This document shows, one piece after another, positions 17,201 through 24,117 of a stretch of 25,292 nucleotides of DNA (position 1 is the first letter of the stretch; every line of letters starts with the position of its first letter). Made by a program: the position numbers and the translations under genes. Origin of the DNA: an uncultured Dorea sp. (GTDB taxonomy: Bacteria > Bacillota > Clostridia > Lachnospirales > Lachnospiraceae); the NCBI GenBank assembly GCA_910584575.1, contig CAJUBG010000057.1:1-25292 (forward strand), read 5' to 3'. Under the pieces are notes generated by a model. That model was given only the letters and a program-made list of their open reading frames with translations. It made no database searches and was not told the origin of the DNA.

Positions 17201-17308
17201 CATATCCGAGACAGACCCATAGTATCTGTGGTCGGAATGTGCATCAAGCCTTCCGTCTCTGAAATACCGAGGGTCCTTTAATTTTTCATAATCAAATGCT
17301 CTTTCCAT
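14255..17308 (-). CDS. lacZ: Beta-galactosidase, glycoside hydrolase family 2 (LacZ type)
   Basis: LacZ hydrolyses terminal beta-galactosides with retention of configuration. The 1017-residue length equals that of classical LacZ. The order is an N-terminal sugar-binding/jelly-roll domain, immunoglobulin-like domain, TIM barrel (about 330-620), second Ig-like domain, and C-terminal beta-sandwich. The acid/base glutamate is E458 in SCGNESYG and the nucleophile is E525 in CCEYTHAMGN. There is no signal peptide, so it acts inside the cell on imported sugars. AAGGAGG precedes the ATG. It is divergent from an araC-type regulator and next to a sugar ABC transporter, suggesting it serves this locus. 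Whether the substrate is lactose or a host or plant galactoside is not shown. Confidence 0.95.
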   Translation of the reverse strand: MERAFDYEKLKDPRYFRDGRLDAHSDHRYYGSVSDMEAGYEDFKESLNGVWKFHYARNYKSAVSGFEKMDYCVRDWEDIHVPAHIQMEGYDAPQYANVQYPWEGHDEIEPGEIPEYFNPVASYVKYFNVPERMKGRRVFVSFQGAESGLALWLNGVFVGYSEDSFTPSEFELTDYLSEGENKLAAQVFKWTASSWCEDQDFYRFSGIYRDVYLYTIPDVHVRDLKISAIPEESLKKAAFDISMEIISAEKPEGKAVIRLAKDGNTVIEEELELGAEVSHSWTVDEPELWSAEAPNLYDLTIEVIDASGTLQEVIPEKVGFRRFEMKDCIMTLNGRRIVFKGANRHEFSSVSGRHVSEAELRKDLETMKRSNINAIRTCHYPDDSLIYRLCDKYGLYLIDETNLESHGTWDTAMLTGDDSGVVPNDRPEWLDMMLDRVNSMYQRDKNHPAILIWSCGNESYGGKDIYEMSQLFRRLDPTRLVHYEGVHHDRRYNDTSDMESQMYTSVEGIKEFLANDRSKPFICCEYTHAMGNSCGAMHKYTDLTDTEPLYQGGFIWDYIDQTIIKKDRYGKEFQAYGGDFGERPTDYNFSANGIVYGNREASPKMQEVKFNYQNITAEVGRTEVKVINKNLFVNTDTFECRVTVARDGQVVRRAVLETHVAPLSNETYELPVPKETLAGEYAVTVSFHLRQDEIWAKKGHEVAFGQFVYQIEKAEKVCSKGVKVIRSTHNIGVRGDHFEVMFSVLSGGLVSYKFAGKEMLKTIPKPNFWRAPVDNDCGNQMQARYAQWKIASMYATDKAMGDELFKMSILEAKESENSATVSFTYHLCTIPAAQCQVSYEVFGDGRVKTTLSYDPVKELGDMPEFGMMFKLDADYDHVKWYGLGPEETYADRKKGAKLGIYENLVKDNMAEYIVPQECGNKEGVRYAEITDRKGRGMRFEMTSENGPMCFSALPYTPHEMENAMHPFELPKVHYTVIRASKAQMGIAGDDSWGAKTHPEYLIDVSEKLEFSFWFCGI

Positions 17309-17340
17309 TGTTATTCCTCCTTATAACTTCTGCCCCTATT

Positions 17341-17369
17341 ATATTACGGATAGACAAAAGAAAGTGTAA
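17341..17369 (-). promoter_or_regulatory. Candidate lacZ promoter
   Basis: On the minus strand TTACAC (17364-17369) lies 17 bp from TAATAT (17341-17346), which overlaps a TATAAT shifted by three bases. Arms ATATTAC (17341-17347) and GTAATAT (17366-17372) form an inverted repeat across the promoter and may be an operator. Confidence 0.4.
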
Positions 17370-17370
17370 T

Positions 17371-17394
17371 ATGTTAAACTATATAATATAACAT
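17371..17394 (+). promoter_or_regulatory. Candidate araC -10 region overlapped by an inverted repeat
   Basis: TATAAT at 17382-17387 is a perfect -10 for the plus strand, but no -35 is visible 16-18 bp upstream. It sits inside the inverted repeat ATGTTA-N12-TAACAT (17371-17394), a possible operator for control of the araC gene. Confidence 0.35.
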
Positions 17395-17413
17395 TTTGAA
17401 ACAGGTGATAACT

Positions 17414-18220
17414 ATGCCGATACATTACAGAAATTCTCCGGTGGGCGAGCCTTTTCTCTTTGATTCCATCGGCTGCGGCTGGAGTCAGGATCGTGTGCTG
17501 CGTCCAAAGGGCTTCCCTCTCTACCATTATCTCCAGACAGAGAAAGGGCGCGGAACGGTCAAAATCCAGGGCGCCGAATACGTCCTGAACGAAGGCGAGG
17601 GGCTTCTGATCTCTCCCTATCTCCACCATTCCTACGCGCGGGACACGGAAGAATGGCTGACCGCCTTCGCCACATTTACCGGAACCATCCACAGCAGCAT
17701 TGAGAAGATGGTAGGAAATAAGCCCGTCGTATTTATAGAAAAAGAGCAGGGCGCCGTGATTGGCGCCTTAATCAACGAAATCATGGATAATTGGGACGTC
17801 CTGTCCGCGGATACCCGCGCTCTTTCGCTCAAATGCTATGGCCTGCTGATGCATTTTACCAGCAGCCGCCACACCCGCGCCCTGACTGACGAGCCTTTAT
17901 ATCTGCGCTATGTCGCACCCGTAATAAAAGAGATTGAAACCCGCTATAATACAGAACTTACAGTACAGGAATTAAGCGGCAGGGTTTATGTCACTCCCCA
18001 ATATCTGTCACGCCTGTTCCGGCGTTTTCTCGGATGCTCTGTCTATGAGTACCTGACCACCTTCCGCATCAACAAGGCGAGAGAGCTTCTGGTTTGTAAT
18101 CCTCGCATGGAGGTGCAGCAGATTGCAGGCGAGGCCGGCTTCTCTGATGCAAGCCACTTTATAGCCATGTTTAAGAAGGTTACCGGCGTAACGCCGCTTG
18201 AATTCCGCAGGCTAAACTGA
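17414..18220 (+). CDS. AraC-family transcriptional regulator with N-terminal cupin sensor
   Basis: The protein has about 268 residues from ATG 17414, which has AGGTGA five bases upstream; an in-frame TTG at 17396 is less likely. Residues ~15-130 form a cupin-like AraC ligand-binding domain, with the typical EGEGLLISPYLHHSY stretch. The last ~100 residues carry two helix-turn-helix motifs (TVQELSGRVYVTPQYLSRLF and VQQIAGEAGFSDASHF) and end with the family's VTGVTPLEFRR. Such proteins usually sense a sugar and activate transport and hydrolase genes. Here it is divergent from lacZ and upstream of a sugar transporter whose promoter has an AraC-like 21-bp direct repeat, so it is the prime candidate activator of the locus. 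Confidence 0.93.
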   Translation: MPIHYRNSPVGEPFLFDSIGCGWSQDRVLRPKGFPLYHYLQTEKGRGTVKIQGAEYVLNEGEGLLISPYLHHSYARDTEEWLTAFATFTGTIHSSIEKMVGNKPVVFIEKEQGAVIGALINEIMDNWDVLSADTRALSLKCYGLLMHFTSSRHTRALTDEPLYLRYVAPVIKEIETRYNTELTVQELSGRVYVTPQYLSRLFRRFLGCSVYEYLTTFRINKARELLVCNPRMEVQQIAGEAGFSDASHFIAMFKKVTGVTPLEFRRLN

Positions 18221-18226
18221 TATGAT
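18198..18226 (+). promoter_or_regulatory. Candidate promoter inside the araC 3' end for the small membrane protein
   Basis: TTGAAT (18198-18203) and TATGAT (18221-18226) are 17 bp apart; the first overlaps the end of araC and the second directly follows its stop. It would start a transcript about 30 bases before the ATG at 18263. Confidence 0.5.
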
Positions 18227-18262
18227 AGGATTTATCACTACACAGACACAGGAGGAAATAAT

Positions 18263-18775
18263 ATGTACAATTATAAGATTGTAGAACAGGTAATACGAAA
18301 ACCCAAACCCATGACAGGCTTTCTTCGGACGGTCATGATTGTTTTTGCAGTAATCCTTCTGCTGCTGGGCATCACGCTCTCCCAGGGCTTCATGCTTCCG
18401 GGCTTTCTTCTGGTGGTTCTCTACTATTTCTATAATACCTACTGCCAGAAGGAATATGAATATATTCTGGAGGAAAACCATCTCACCATCGACGTAATTT
18501 TCGGGAAAAAACACCGCAGATCCGCCCATTACCTTGATATGGAGGCATTGGAGGTGCTTGCCCCAAACTGGCACGACGCCGTGGCAAGATACCGCAAAGA
18601 GGGCGGCAGCATCCGGCTTACCAAGTATGACTATACCTCTTACGATGAGGATACGCCTTATTATACTATGATTATCACGGAGAACCGAGAGAAAATCAAG
18701 CTGCTCCTAGATTTGAGCGACAATATGCTTCAGATGATTAAGCGCAGGTATCCGGATCGGGTATTTCTGGCATAA
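18263..18775 (+). CDS. Small two-helix membrane protein, possibly DUF6106 family
   Basis: The product has 170 residues and no enzyme motif. Two adjacent hydrophobic stretches at about residues 20-38 and 45-60 suggest a membrane hairpin, and the remaining ~110 residues look like a cytosolic beta-rich domain. The pattern resembles the clostridial DUF6106 family of unknown function; I am not certain of this name. GGAGG lies seven bases before the ATG. It sits 42 bases after araC and ends at a terminator, so it is not obviously part of the transporter operon. Such genes are also found in other contexts, so a link to sugar use is not supported. Confidence 0.7.
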   Translation: MYNYKIVEQVIRKPKPMTGFLRTVMIVFAVILLLLGITLSQGFMLPGFLLVVLYYFYNTYCQKEYEYILEENHLTIDVIFGKKHRRSAHYLDMEALEVLAPNWHDAVARYRKEGGSIRLTKYDYTSYDEDTPYYTMIITENREKIKLLLDLSDNMLQMIKRRYPDRVFLA

Positions 18776-18796
18776 TCCCTGATATATCCTGCTTAT

Positions 18797-18842
18797 CAGC
18801 CCCTCAGACCGGCCCAAAAGCCTGTTTTGGGGCTGTTTTCTT
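18797..18842 (+). terminator. Rho-independent terminator after the small membrane protein
   Basis: CAGCCCC (18797-18803) can pair with GGGGCTG (18829-18835), and an alternative tighter stem pairs CCCAAAA with TTTTGGG just inside. TTTTCTT follows. It separates the araC unit from the transporter operon. Confidence 0.7.
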
Positions 18843-18908
18843 GAACGGTTCTCACAACATTTACCAAAAAATCTGTTATTTCTTGTCGAATCCCATACAA
18901 CAATACTT

Positions 18909-18951
18909 TTTATGATTGATTTTGCTCACTATACGATTGATTATGCAAACT
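18909..18951 (+). promoter_or_regulatory. 21-bp-phased direct repeat, probable AraC-type activator site
   Basis: Two half-sites, ATGATTGATTTTGC (18912-18925) and ACGATTGATTATGC (18933-18946), match at 12 of 14 positions and are offset by exactly 21 bp, two helical turns. Comparing 18909-18930 with 18930-18951 gives 17 of 22 matches. The downstream copy abuts the place of the -35 box of the operon promoter, as in araI-type sites. Confidence 0.65.
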
Positions 18952-18967
18952 TTTGGCGCGTTTATAT

Positions 18968-18976
18968 TGATATAAT
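18968..18976 (+). promoter_or_regulatory. Extended -10 of the sugar transporter operon
   Basis: TGATATAAT contains a perfect TATAAT at 18971-18976 and the TG of an extended -10. No recognisable -35 lies 16-18 bp upstream, consistent with activator-dependent transcription. The leader is about 35 bases and ends in AAGGAGG. Confidence 0.65.
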
Positions 18977-19016
18977 ACGAGCATGAAGTAATTAATTCAA
19001 AAGGAGGACAAAGATT

Positions 19017-20345
19017 ATGAAGAAAAAGTTACTTTCAGTATTACTTGTGGGAGCAATGGCATTCTCACTCGCAGCATGCGGCGGCTCAGATGACGGCGGC
19101 TCAAGCAGCAGCAGTGATTCCGGTTCCGACGAGGGCGGCAGCTCAGGAGGAGACAAGTTGGTTGTCTGGACATGGGATCCGGCATTCAATATTCCTGCCA
19201 TTGAGGAAGCCGGCAAGATTTACAAAGACACAGTGAATGAGAATTTCGAGCTTGAGGTTGTTGAGACTCTGTCCGACGACTGCGAGACAAAGTTACAGAC
19301 ATGTGCAGAATCCGGTGACTTTGGAACCATGCCGGACATCGTACTTATGCAGGACAACTCCTATCAGAAGTTCGTTTCCTTCTATCCGGAAGCATTTACA
19401 GATCTGACAGACAGCGGAATTGATTTCTCCGAGTTTGCTGAGGGTAAGTTAAGCTACTCTACCGTTGACGGCAAAAACTATGGTGTGCCTTTCGATAACG
19501 GCGCGGTTGTTTCCTGTTATCGTACCGATATTCTCGAAGAAGCAGGATATTCTATCGATGATATCACAGACATTGACTGGGATAAGTTCATTGAGATTGG
19601 TAAAGTAGTGAAGGAAAAGACCGGAAAGTTCATGCTGTCAGGACAGGCTAACAGCCAGGATATTATCATGATGATGCTTCAGTCAGCAGGCGCTTCCCTG
19701 TTCAACGAAGACGGAACTCCGAACCTGGTTGGCAATGATCCGCTGAACGAGTGTATCGATATCTACCAGAAGATGGTAAAAGAAGGTATCTTCTATGAAG
19801 TAAATGAATGGGATGAGTATGTATCCTCTATCACCAATGAGCAGTGTGCAGGAACCATCAACGGAAACTGGATTACAGCTACAATCATGGGTATGGAAGA
19901 TACCTCCGGAAAATGGGAGATTACCAATATGCCTAAACTTACAAAGTCCTCTGGCGCTACCAACTACTCCAACAACGGCGGTTCTTCCTGGTATGTAACC
20001 TCTAACTGCAAGAACACAGACCTTGCTTTTGATTTCCTTAGCAAAACATTTGCAGGAAGCGTAGACTTATACGCAAACATTCTTCCTACAACTGGCGCTA
20101 TCGGTACATGGGGACCGGCTGCTGATTCTGAGGCTTATCAGGAGCCACAGGAATTCTGGAATAATCAGCCAATTTTCTCTACTATCGTTGAGTTTGCCGA
20201 GAAGACACCTACCAACAATACAAGTGCTTATTATTATGATGTTCGTGAGGTTATTTCTACGGCAATCCAGGATATTATGACCGGCAGCGATAAGGATAAA
20301 ACCTTAGAGCAGGCTCAGGCAGATGCTGAATTCTATTACGAATAA
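19017..20345 (+). CDS. Sugar ABC transporter, extracellular substrate-binding lipoprotein
   Basis: The 442-residue protein is a family 1 (CUT1-type) solute-binding protein. A lipoprotein signal peptide ends in the lipobox FSLAAC, with C21 as the lipid-modified cysteine. A Ser/Gly/Asp-rich flexible linker follows (about 22-46), then the two-lobed binding domain with LVVWTWDP at its start and the NGNWITATI stretch typical of CUT1 binding proteins. Many aromatic residues (Trp, Tyr) fit sugar stacking. AAGGAGG precedes the ATG. It is the first gene of the operon with two permeases. The ligand cannot be read from sequence; the neighbouring beta-galactosidase suggests a galactose-containing oligosaccharide. 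Confidence 0.93.
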   Translation: MKKKLLSVLLVGAMAFSLAACGGSDDGGSSSSSDSGSDEGGSSGGDKLVVWTWDPAFNIPAIEEAGKIYKDTVNENFELEVVETLSDDCETKLQTCAESGDFGTMPDIVLMQDNSYQKFVSFYPEAFTDLTDSGIDFSEFAEGKLSYSTVDGKNYGVPFDNGAVVSCYRTDILEEAGYSIDDITDIDWDKFIEIGKVVKEKTGKFMLSGQANSQDIIMMMLQSAGASLFNEDGTPNLVGNDPLNECIDIYQKMVKEGIFYEVNEWDEYVSSITNEQCAGTINGNWITATIMGMEDTSGKWEITNMPKLTKSSGATNYSNNGGSSWYVTSNCKNTDLAFDFLSKTFAGSVDLYANILPTTGAIGTWGPAADSEAYQEPQEFWNNQPIFSTIVEFAEKTPTNNTSAYYYDVREVISTAIQDIMTGSDKDKTLEQAQADAEFYYE

Positions 20346-20376
20346 ACATAACCGGTCTGATTTATGCGATAATATT

Positions 20377-20407
20377 TTCGGGGGGACCGTCTATGGGTTC
20401 CCCCGAA
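20377..20407 (+). other. Stable intercistronic hairpin after the binding-protein gene
   Basis: TTCGGGGGGACC and GGTTCCCCCGAA region arms form a stem of about 12 bp (one G-T pair) with a 7-base loop. No T run follows. Such hairpins after binding-protein genes often protect the upstream mRNA or partly stop transcription, keeping the binding protein in excess over permeases. Confidence 0.7.
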
Positions 20408-20453
20408 CTATTATACAACTACATATAGCTTAAGGAACGAAGGGGGTTTTTTT

Positions 20454-21347
20454 ATGGAACCTAAAAAGAAAGGTATGAGCCTGATTGCCAAGCAGAAAGC
20501 CGCCGGCTGGGCTTTCCTCACTCCGGCAACTATTATGATTGCTATCATGAGCTTCTACCCCATGATCAGAGCTTTTATCCTGTCCCTTCAGACAGGTAAA
20601 GGATCGAACTACCGATTTACCGGTTTTTCCAACTATGCCCGAATGTTTGAAGACAGAGTATTTCTTCGGTCAGTAGGAAATACATTCTTCTATCTGGCAA
20701 TTCAGGTGCCGATCATGCTGGTGTTGGCGATTCTGCTTGCACAGCTTCTGAACAACAAGGATCTTCGGTTCAAAGGATTTTTCCGTACCTGTGTATTCCT
20801 TCCCTGTGCGACGTCACTGGTTTCCTATGCGATTATCTTCCGCTTCCTGTTTGCACAGGATGGACTGGTTAATAATGCGTTAGTGAAGCTCGGACTCCTG
20901 GATCACGGTTATAATTTCCTTGGAACTGCCTGGTCGGCAAAGATGGTAATCATAATCGCTCTGATTTGGAGATGGACCGGATATAACATGGTATTCTATC
21001 TTGCAGGACTTCAGAATATTGAGTATTCCGTATATGAGGCGGCAAAGATCGACGGCGCCAACGGCTGGAAGACCTTCTGGGGTATCACAGTACCGCTTTT
21101 GAAGCCAACGATTATCATGACATTTATCATGTCCATCAACGGTACCTTGCAGTTGTTCGACGAGTCTGTCAACCTGACCAACGGCGGACCCGCCAATGCG
21201 ACAATTACAATGTCCCATTATATTTACAATACCTGTTTCCTGCGTGCCCCGAACTTCGGTTACGGAAGCGCCATGGCATTCTTCGTATTCATCATTGTTG
21301 CTATCTTAGCATTTATTAATCTGAAAGTAGGTGATACACGTGACTGA
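20454..21347 (+). CDS. Sugar ABC transporter permease (MalF/UgpA type)
   Basis: This is a 297-residue integral membrane subunit of a CUT1 sugar importer with about six transmembrane helices, the first at about residues 20-42. The cytoplasmic EAA loop, which docks on the ATPase, is seen as EAAKIDGANGWKTFW starting at E195 with the conserved G201. The start ATG 20454 is preceded by a GGGGG core and a run of seven T that sets the spacing. It overlaps the next permease by eight bases. No ATP-binding gene is present in the cluster, so a shared MsmK/UgpC-type ATPase encoded elsewhere is expected. Confidence 0.94.
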   Translation: MEPKKKGMSLIAKQKAAGWAFLTPATIMIAIMSFYPMIRAFILSLQTGKGSNYRFTGFSNYARMFEDRVFLRSVGNTFFYLAIQVPIMLVLAILLAQLLNNKDLRFKGFFRTCVFLPCATSLVSYAIIFRFLFAQDGLVNNALVKLGLLDHGYNFLGTAWSAKMVIIIALIWRWTGYNMVFYLAGLQNIEYSVYEAAKIDGANGWKTFWGITVPLLKPTIIMTFIMSINGTLQLFDESVNLTNGGPANATITMSHYIYNTCFLRAPNFGYGSAMAFFVFIIVAILAFINLKVGDTRD

Positions 21348-22170
21348 GAAAAAGAACAGATCTATGATTCAGCGCAGGCTGATTCCTACCTACATATTTT
21401 TGACGATTTTTTCTATCATCTCAGTATTTCCGTTCCTGTGGATGATATCTGCTGCCACGAATAACTACATCGACATTTCCAAAGGACGTCTGATGCCTGG
21501 TTCATATGCGGCAGAGAATTTCCGGAACCTGGTTGCGCAGCAACCGCTGGCACGTGCGATGACCAACTCTTTCGTTTATGCCATCTCAGTGACGATTATC
21601 TGTCTGTTTATCTGTTCACTGGCTGGTTACGGATTCGAGGTTTACCATGACAAATGGAAGGATAAATTATTCTCCATCCTGCTGCTTGCGATGATGATTC
21701 CTCAGGTAGCAACTATGATTCCATTGTTCCAGATGTTTTCCAAGGCAAAACTTCTGAACACGACAATCGGATTCTTCCTTCCTATGATTTCGACGCCGTT
21801 TATGATTATGATGTTCCGGCAGAATGCCCGTGCATTTCCGGTTGACATCATCGAGGCAGCAAGACTTGACGGGTTGACTGAGATTGGAATCTTCTTCCGC
21901 ATGTTCTTCCCGACCATGAGGTCTACGTATGCGGCGGCTGCGGTTATCACCTTCATGAACGCATGGAATGCGTATCTGTGGCCAAAGGTAATCATGACAG
22001 ACGGTAAGTCATTGAACATGGTTATGTTGATTGCCAATACCATTGGCGGTTACAAGATTGACTATGGTATGATTATGATGGGCGTATTGTTCTGCTCTAT
22101 TCCTACGATGATCGTATTCTTCGTATTGCAGAAGCAGTTCGCAGAAGGTATTACCGGCGCTGTAAAATAA
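21340..22170 (+). CDS. Sugar ABC transporter permease (MalG/UgpE type)
   Basis: This is the second membrane subunit of the importer, 276 residues from GTG 21340. That start is chosen because AGGTGA lies five bases upstream and it overlaps the preceding stop by eight bases, as expected for coupled permease genes; GTG 21331 and ATG 21364 remain possible. About six transmembrane helices are seen, the first at residues ~15-35. The EAA loop is EAARLDGLTEIGIFF, starting at E172 with G178. Together with the first permease and the lipoprotein it forms the import complex. A hairpin follows the stop codon. Confidence 0.93.
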   Translation: MTEKKNRSMIQRRLIPTYIFLTIFSIISVFPFLWMISAATNNYIDISKGRLMPGSYAAENFRNLVAQQPLARAMTNSFVYAISVTIICLFICSLAGYGFEVYHDKWKDKLFSILLLAMMIPQVATMIPLFQMFSKAKLLNTTIGFFLPMISTPFMIMMFRQNARAFPVDIIEAARLDGLTEIGIFFRMFFPTMRSTYAAAAVITFMNAWNAYLWPKVIMTDGKSLNMVMLIANTIGGYKIDYGMIMMGVLFCSIPTMIVFFVLQKQFAEGITGAVK

Positions 22171-22190
22171 ATAAAGATTATAGCTTACGG

Positions 22191-22236
22191 ATGTCCGGCA
22201 TGTTTTCCCGCACAGGCGGGCATACATGCCGGATAT
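22191..22236 (+). other. Large intercistronic hairpin between the permease and the 610-residue gene
   Basis: TCCGGCATGT (22194-22203) pairs perfectly with ACATGCCGGA (22224-22233), extended by three weaker pairs at the base. An inner stem CCCGC/GCGGG with loop ACAG sits on top. There is no T run. It may be a processing or stabilising element or a leaky terminator that lowers expression of the downstream gene. Confidence 0.7.
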
Positions 22237-22284
22237 ATTATTAATCGGCTCACAGCCTATAACAATGATAGGAGTATTTTAAAA

Positions 22285-24117
22285 ATGAGTGAATTTATTC
22301 TTAATGTAATCCACCGTCCTGAGATGGTTCCGGAATATTCCGCAACCGTCACAGGACATGGAAAAGAGGAGGATATCGGAGACAAGAAGCTTCTGACGGA
22401 ATCTCTGGATATCTTCAAGACCCAACAGCGGCTTGCCCACGAAAATGGATTAAAGGTCACAATCCATATGACCTACGCCGCCCTCTTTAACGCGGAGGCG
22501 GTAGCTATCGCCAAAAATGACCATGAAGTATACGGGGATGAGATTGCCCTCTCCCTTCTTGGGCTTCCCTGTGAGGAATTCCGCGAGAAATATAAAACAA
22601 AGGACTTCTGCATCTGGATGTTCTCCATGGAGGACAAAAAACGAATTGTAGACGACGTGTTCGTCAAATTCCATGATACCTTCGGATTCTATCCGGAATC
22701 TACCGGGTCTTACTATATGGACGCCGACCTGACCAACTATATCAAGGAAACCTACCCTTCTGTCAAATGTGCCATTGCAACCTGTTGGGAGGAGGGCCCG
22801 AAAGCGTATCACACCTGCAATAATTCCTGGTATACGCTTTTTGACGGCGGCCCGTGGGCGCCCTGGATTCCGTCTAAACAGAACACCCACGCGCCCGCGG
22901 CAGACGAGGCGGAGGACAGCGGCATCGTTGCCATCCCCCACTTATCCAGAGACCTTCTGGCATGTTATGACGGCAATGGCTCTAACTTCGGCACCCATCC
23001 CCAGAATGTACTTCGGGGCATGATTTATGACACAAAGACCTGGGAATTCCCTTATCTCTACAATCTGATTGACCAGTATAGGGCGCAGGAGAAGTATAAC
23101 AACGGCTATGCCTACAATATGATGTTTGTAGGGCCCGGCTGGATGAATAAGATGGGACGGTGGGAGGCGCCTTACGAGCTTCTGCTGAAATCCTACTCGG
23201 ACGGCTGTAAGTATTACGGTGATTTGAAGAAGGAGGGCAAGCTCATTGATATGACGATGTCTGAATTCGCTAACTATTACCGGAAGAAGAAAACCTACAA
23301 AGAGCCGGAATGTGCGCTCTGGCGGGATATCCTCTATGGGTCTGATAAGCAGGTGTTCTGGTATACCGACCCCTATATGAGAGCCGGCGTCAGCATGGAC
23401 CAGGGAGGCGCTATCTTTGATCTCCGTCCCTATGCCGCGAAGCTTAAGTGGGAGGTGGGTATTGGAACAAAGCATGTGCAGGATGCCTCTTATCCGTTCT
23501 TGATTCAGGAGAAATATCGGGCAGGATATTTTACCCACTATGCAGGTGAGGGAACCATCCGGAGTGCGAAGCTAAGCTATCAGGGCGAGGAGGTTGACCT
23601 GTGCCTGTGCCGTACCAAGGCTCATTTCTCCCAGGAGGGCTCGACAAGGATTCTGACGCTTGATCCTGTGACGATTGAATTTTCCGACCTGTCCCTGACA
23701 TTGCAGACCAGGGAATATTTTGAGGAGGGAAGCGGCTCAATTAAGATTGAGCGTACTGTCCTTGAGATGAGCAATCCGGAGGCTTTAGTTGAACTGAATG
23801 AGTATATGGTGGCTTGTTACGGGACGACGGAATATCCGGAGGATATGACGGGGATTACCCTGACATGTGAGGGCAGCGAGACGAAATCGATTGCGTATGA
23901 GTATCGCTGCCGTGAGGAGAGCCTTAACGGTGCAGCTTCTGTTTCTGCCGTGATTCCGGCTATTGAGACAAAGGTTTCTATGACGGCTTCTGAGGAAGCC
24001 AAAGGGTATGTCCGAGAAGGGTATGCGTTCTCTCCGATGTTTACTCTGGGGTATAAGAAAAATATAAGGGATAAGGAGATGTTTGCGACATGGCTCAATC
24101 TGGAAAAGGCAAATTAA
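22285..24117 (+). CDS. Uncharacterised 610-residue protein of a sugar locus, possible carbohydrate-active enzyme
   Basis: I do not recognise a named family with confidence. There is no signal peptide, so it is cytosolic. The first ~250 residues look like a beta/alpha barrel, with strands at 3-9 (FILNVIH) and 57-62 (KVTIH). The layout of GLKVTIHM, then KNDHEVYGDE (78-86), then FGFYPESTGSYYMDADL (133-149) ending at CWEEG (167-171) follows the strand-helix order of NodB-type polysaccharide deacetylases, but their metal-binding TFDDG and HxxxH motifs are absent. Residues ~390-610 look beta-rich, perhaps a sandwich domain. Abundant Trp, Tyr, Asp and Glu fit sugar binding. AGGAG lies about 11 bases before the ATG. 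Its place after sugar permeases and near lacZ suggests it acts on the imported glycan. Confidence 0.6.
   Translation: MSEFILNVIHRPEMVPEYSATVTGHGKEEDIGDKKLLTESLDIFKTQQRLAHENGLKVTIHMTYAALFNAEAVAIAKNDHEVYGDEIALSLLGLPCEEFREKYKTKDFCIWMFSMEDKKRIVDDVFVKFHDTFGFYPESTGSYYMDADLTNYIKETYPSVKCAIATCWEEGPKAYHTCNNSWYTLFDGGPWAPWIPSKQNTHAPAADEAEDSGIVAIPHLSRDLLACYDGNGSNFGTHPQNVLRGMIYDTKTWEFPYLYNLIDQYRAQEKYNNGYAYNMMFVGPGWMNKMGRWEAPYELLLKSYSDGCKYYGDLKKEGKLIDMTMSEFANYYRKKKTYKEPECALWRDILYGSDKQVFWYTDPYMRAGVSMDQGGAIFDLRPYAAKLKWEVGIGTKHVQDASYPFLIQEKYRAGYFTHYAGEGTIRSAKLSYQGEEVDLCLCRTKAHFSQEGSTRILTLDPVTIEFSDLSLTLQTREYFEEGSGSIKIERTVLEMSNPEALVELNEYMVACYGTTEYPEDMTGITLTCEGSETKSIAYEYRCREESLNGAASVSAVIPAIETKVSMTASEEAKGYVREGYAFSPMFTLGYKKNIRDKEMFATWLNLEKAN

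Noticed and set aside
19080..19155. Ser/Gly/Asp-rich low-complexity stretch in the binding protein
   Set aside because: Such linkers after the lipid-modified cysteine are normal in Gram-positive binding lipoproteins.
22942..23538. Open frame of 198 codons on the minus strand inside the 610-residue gene
   Set aside because: It is a shadow of the plus-strand gene, which has the ribosome-binding site, operon context and codon pattern.
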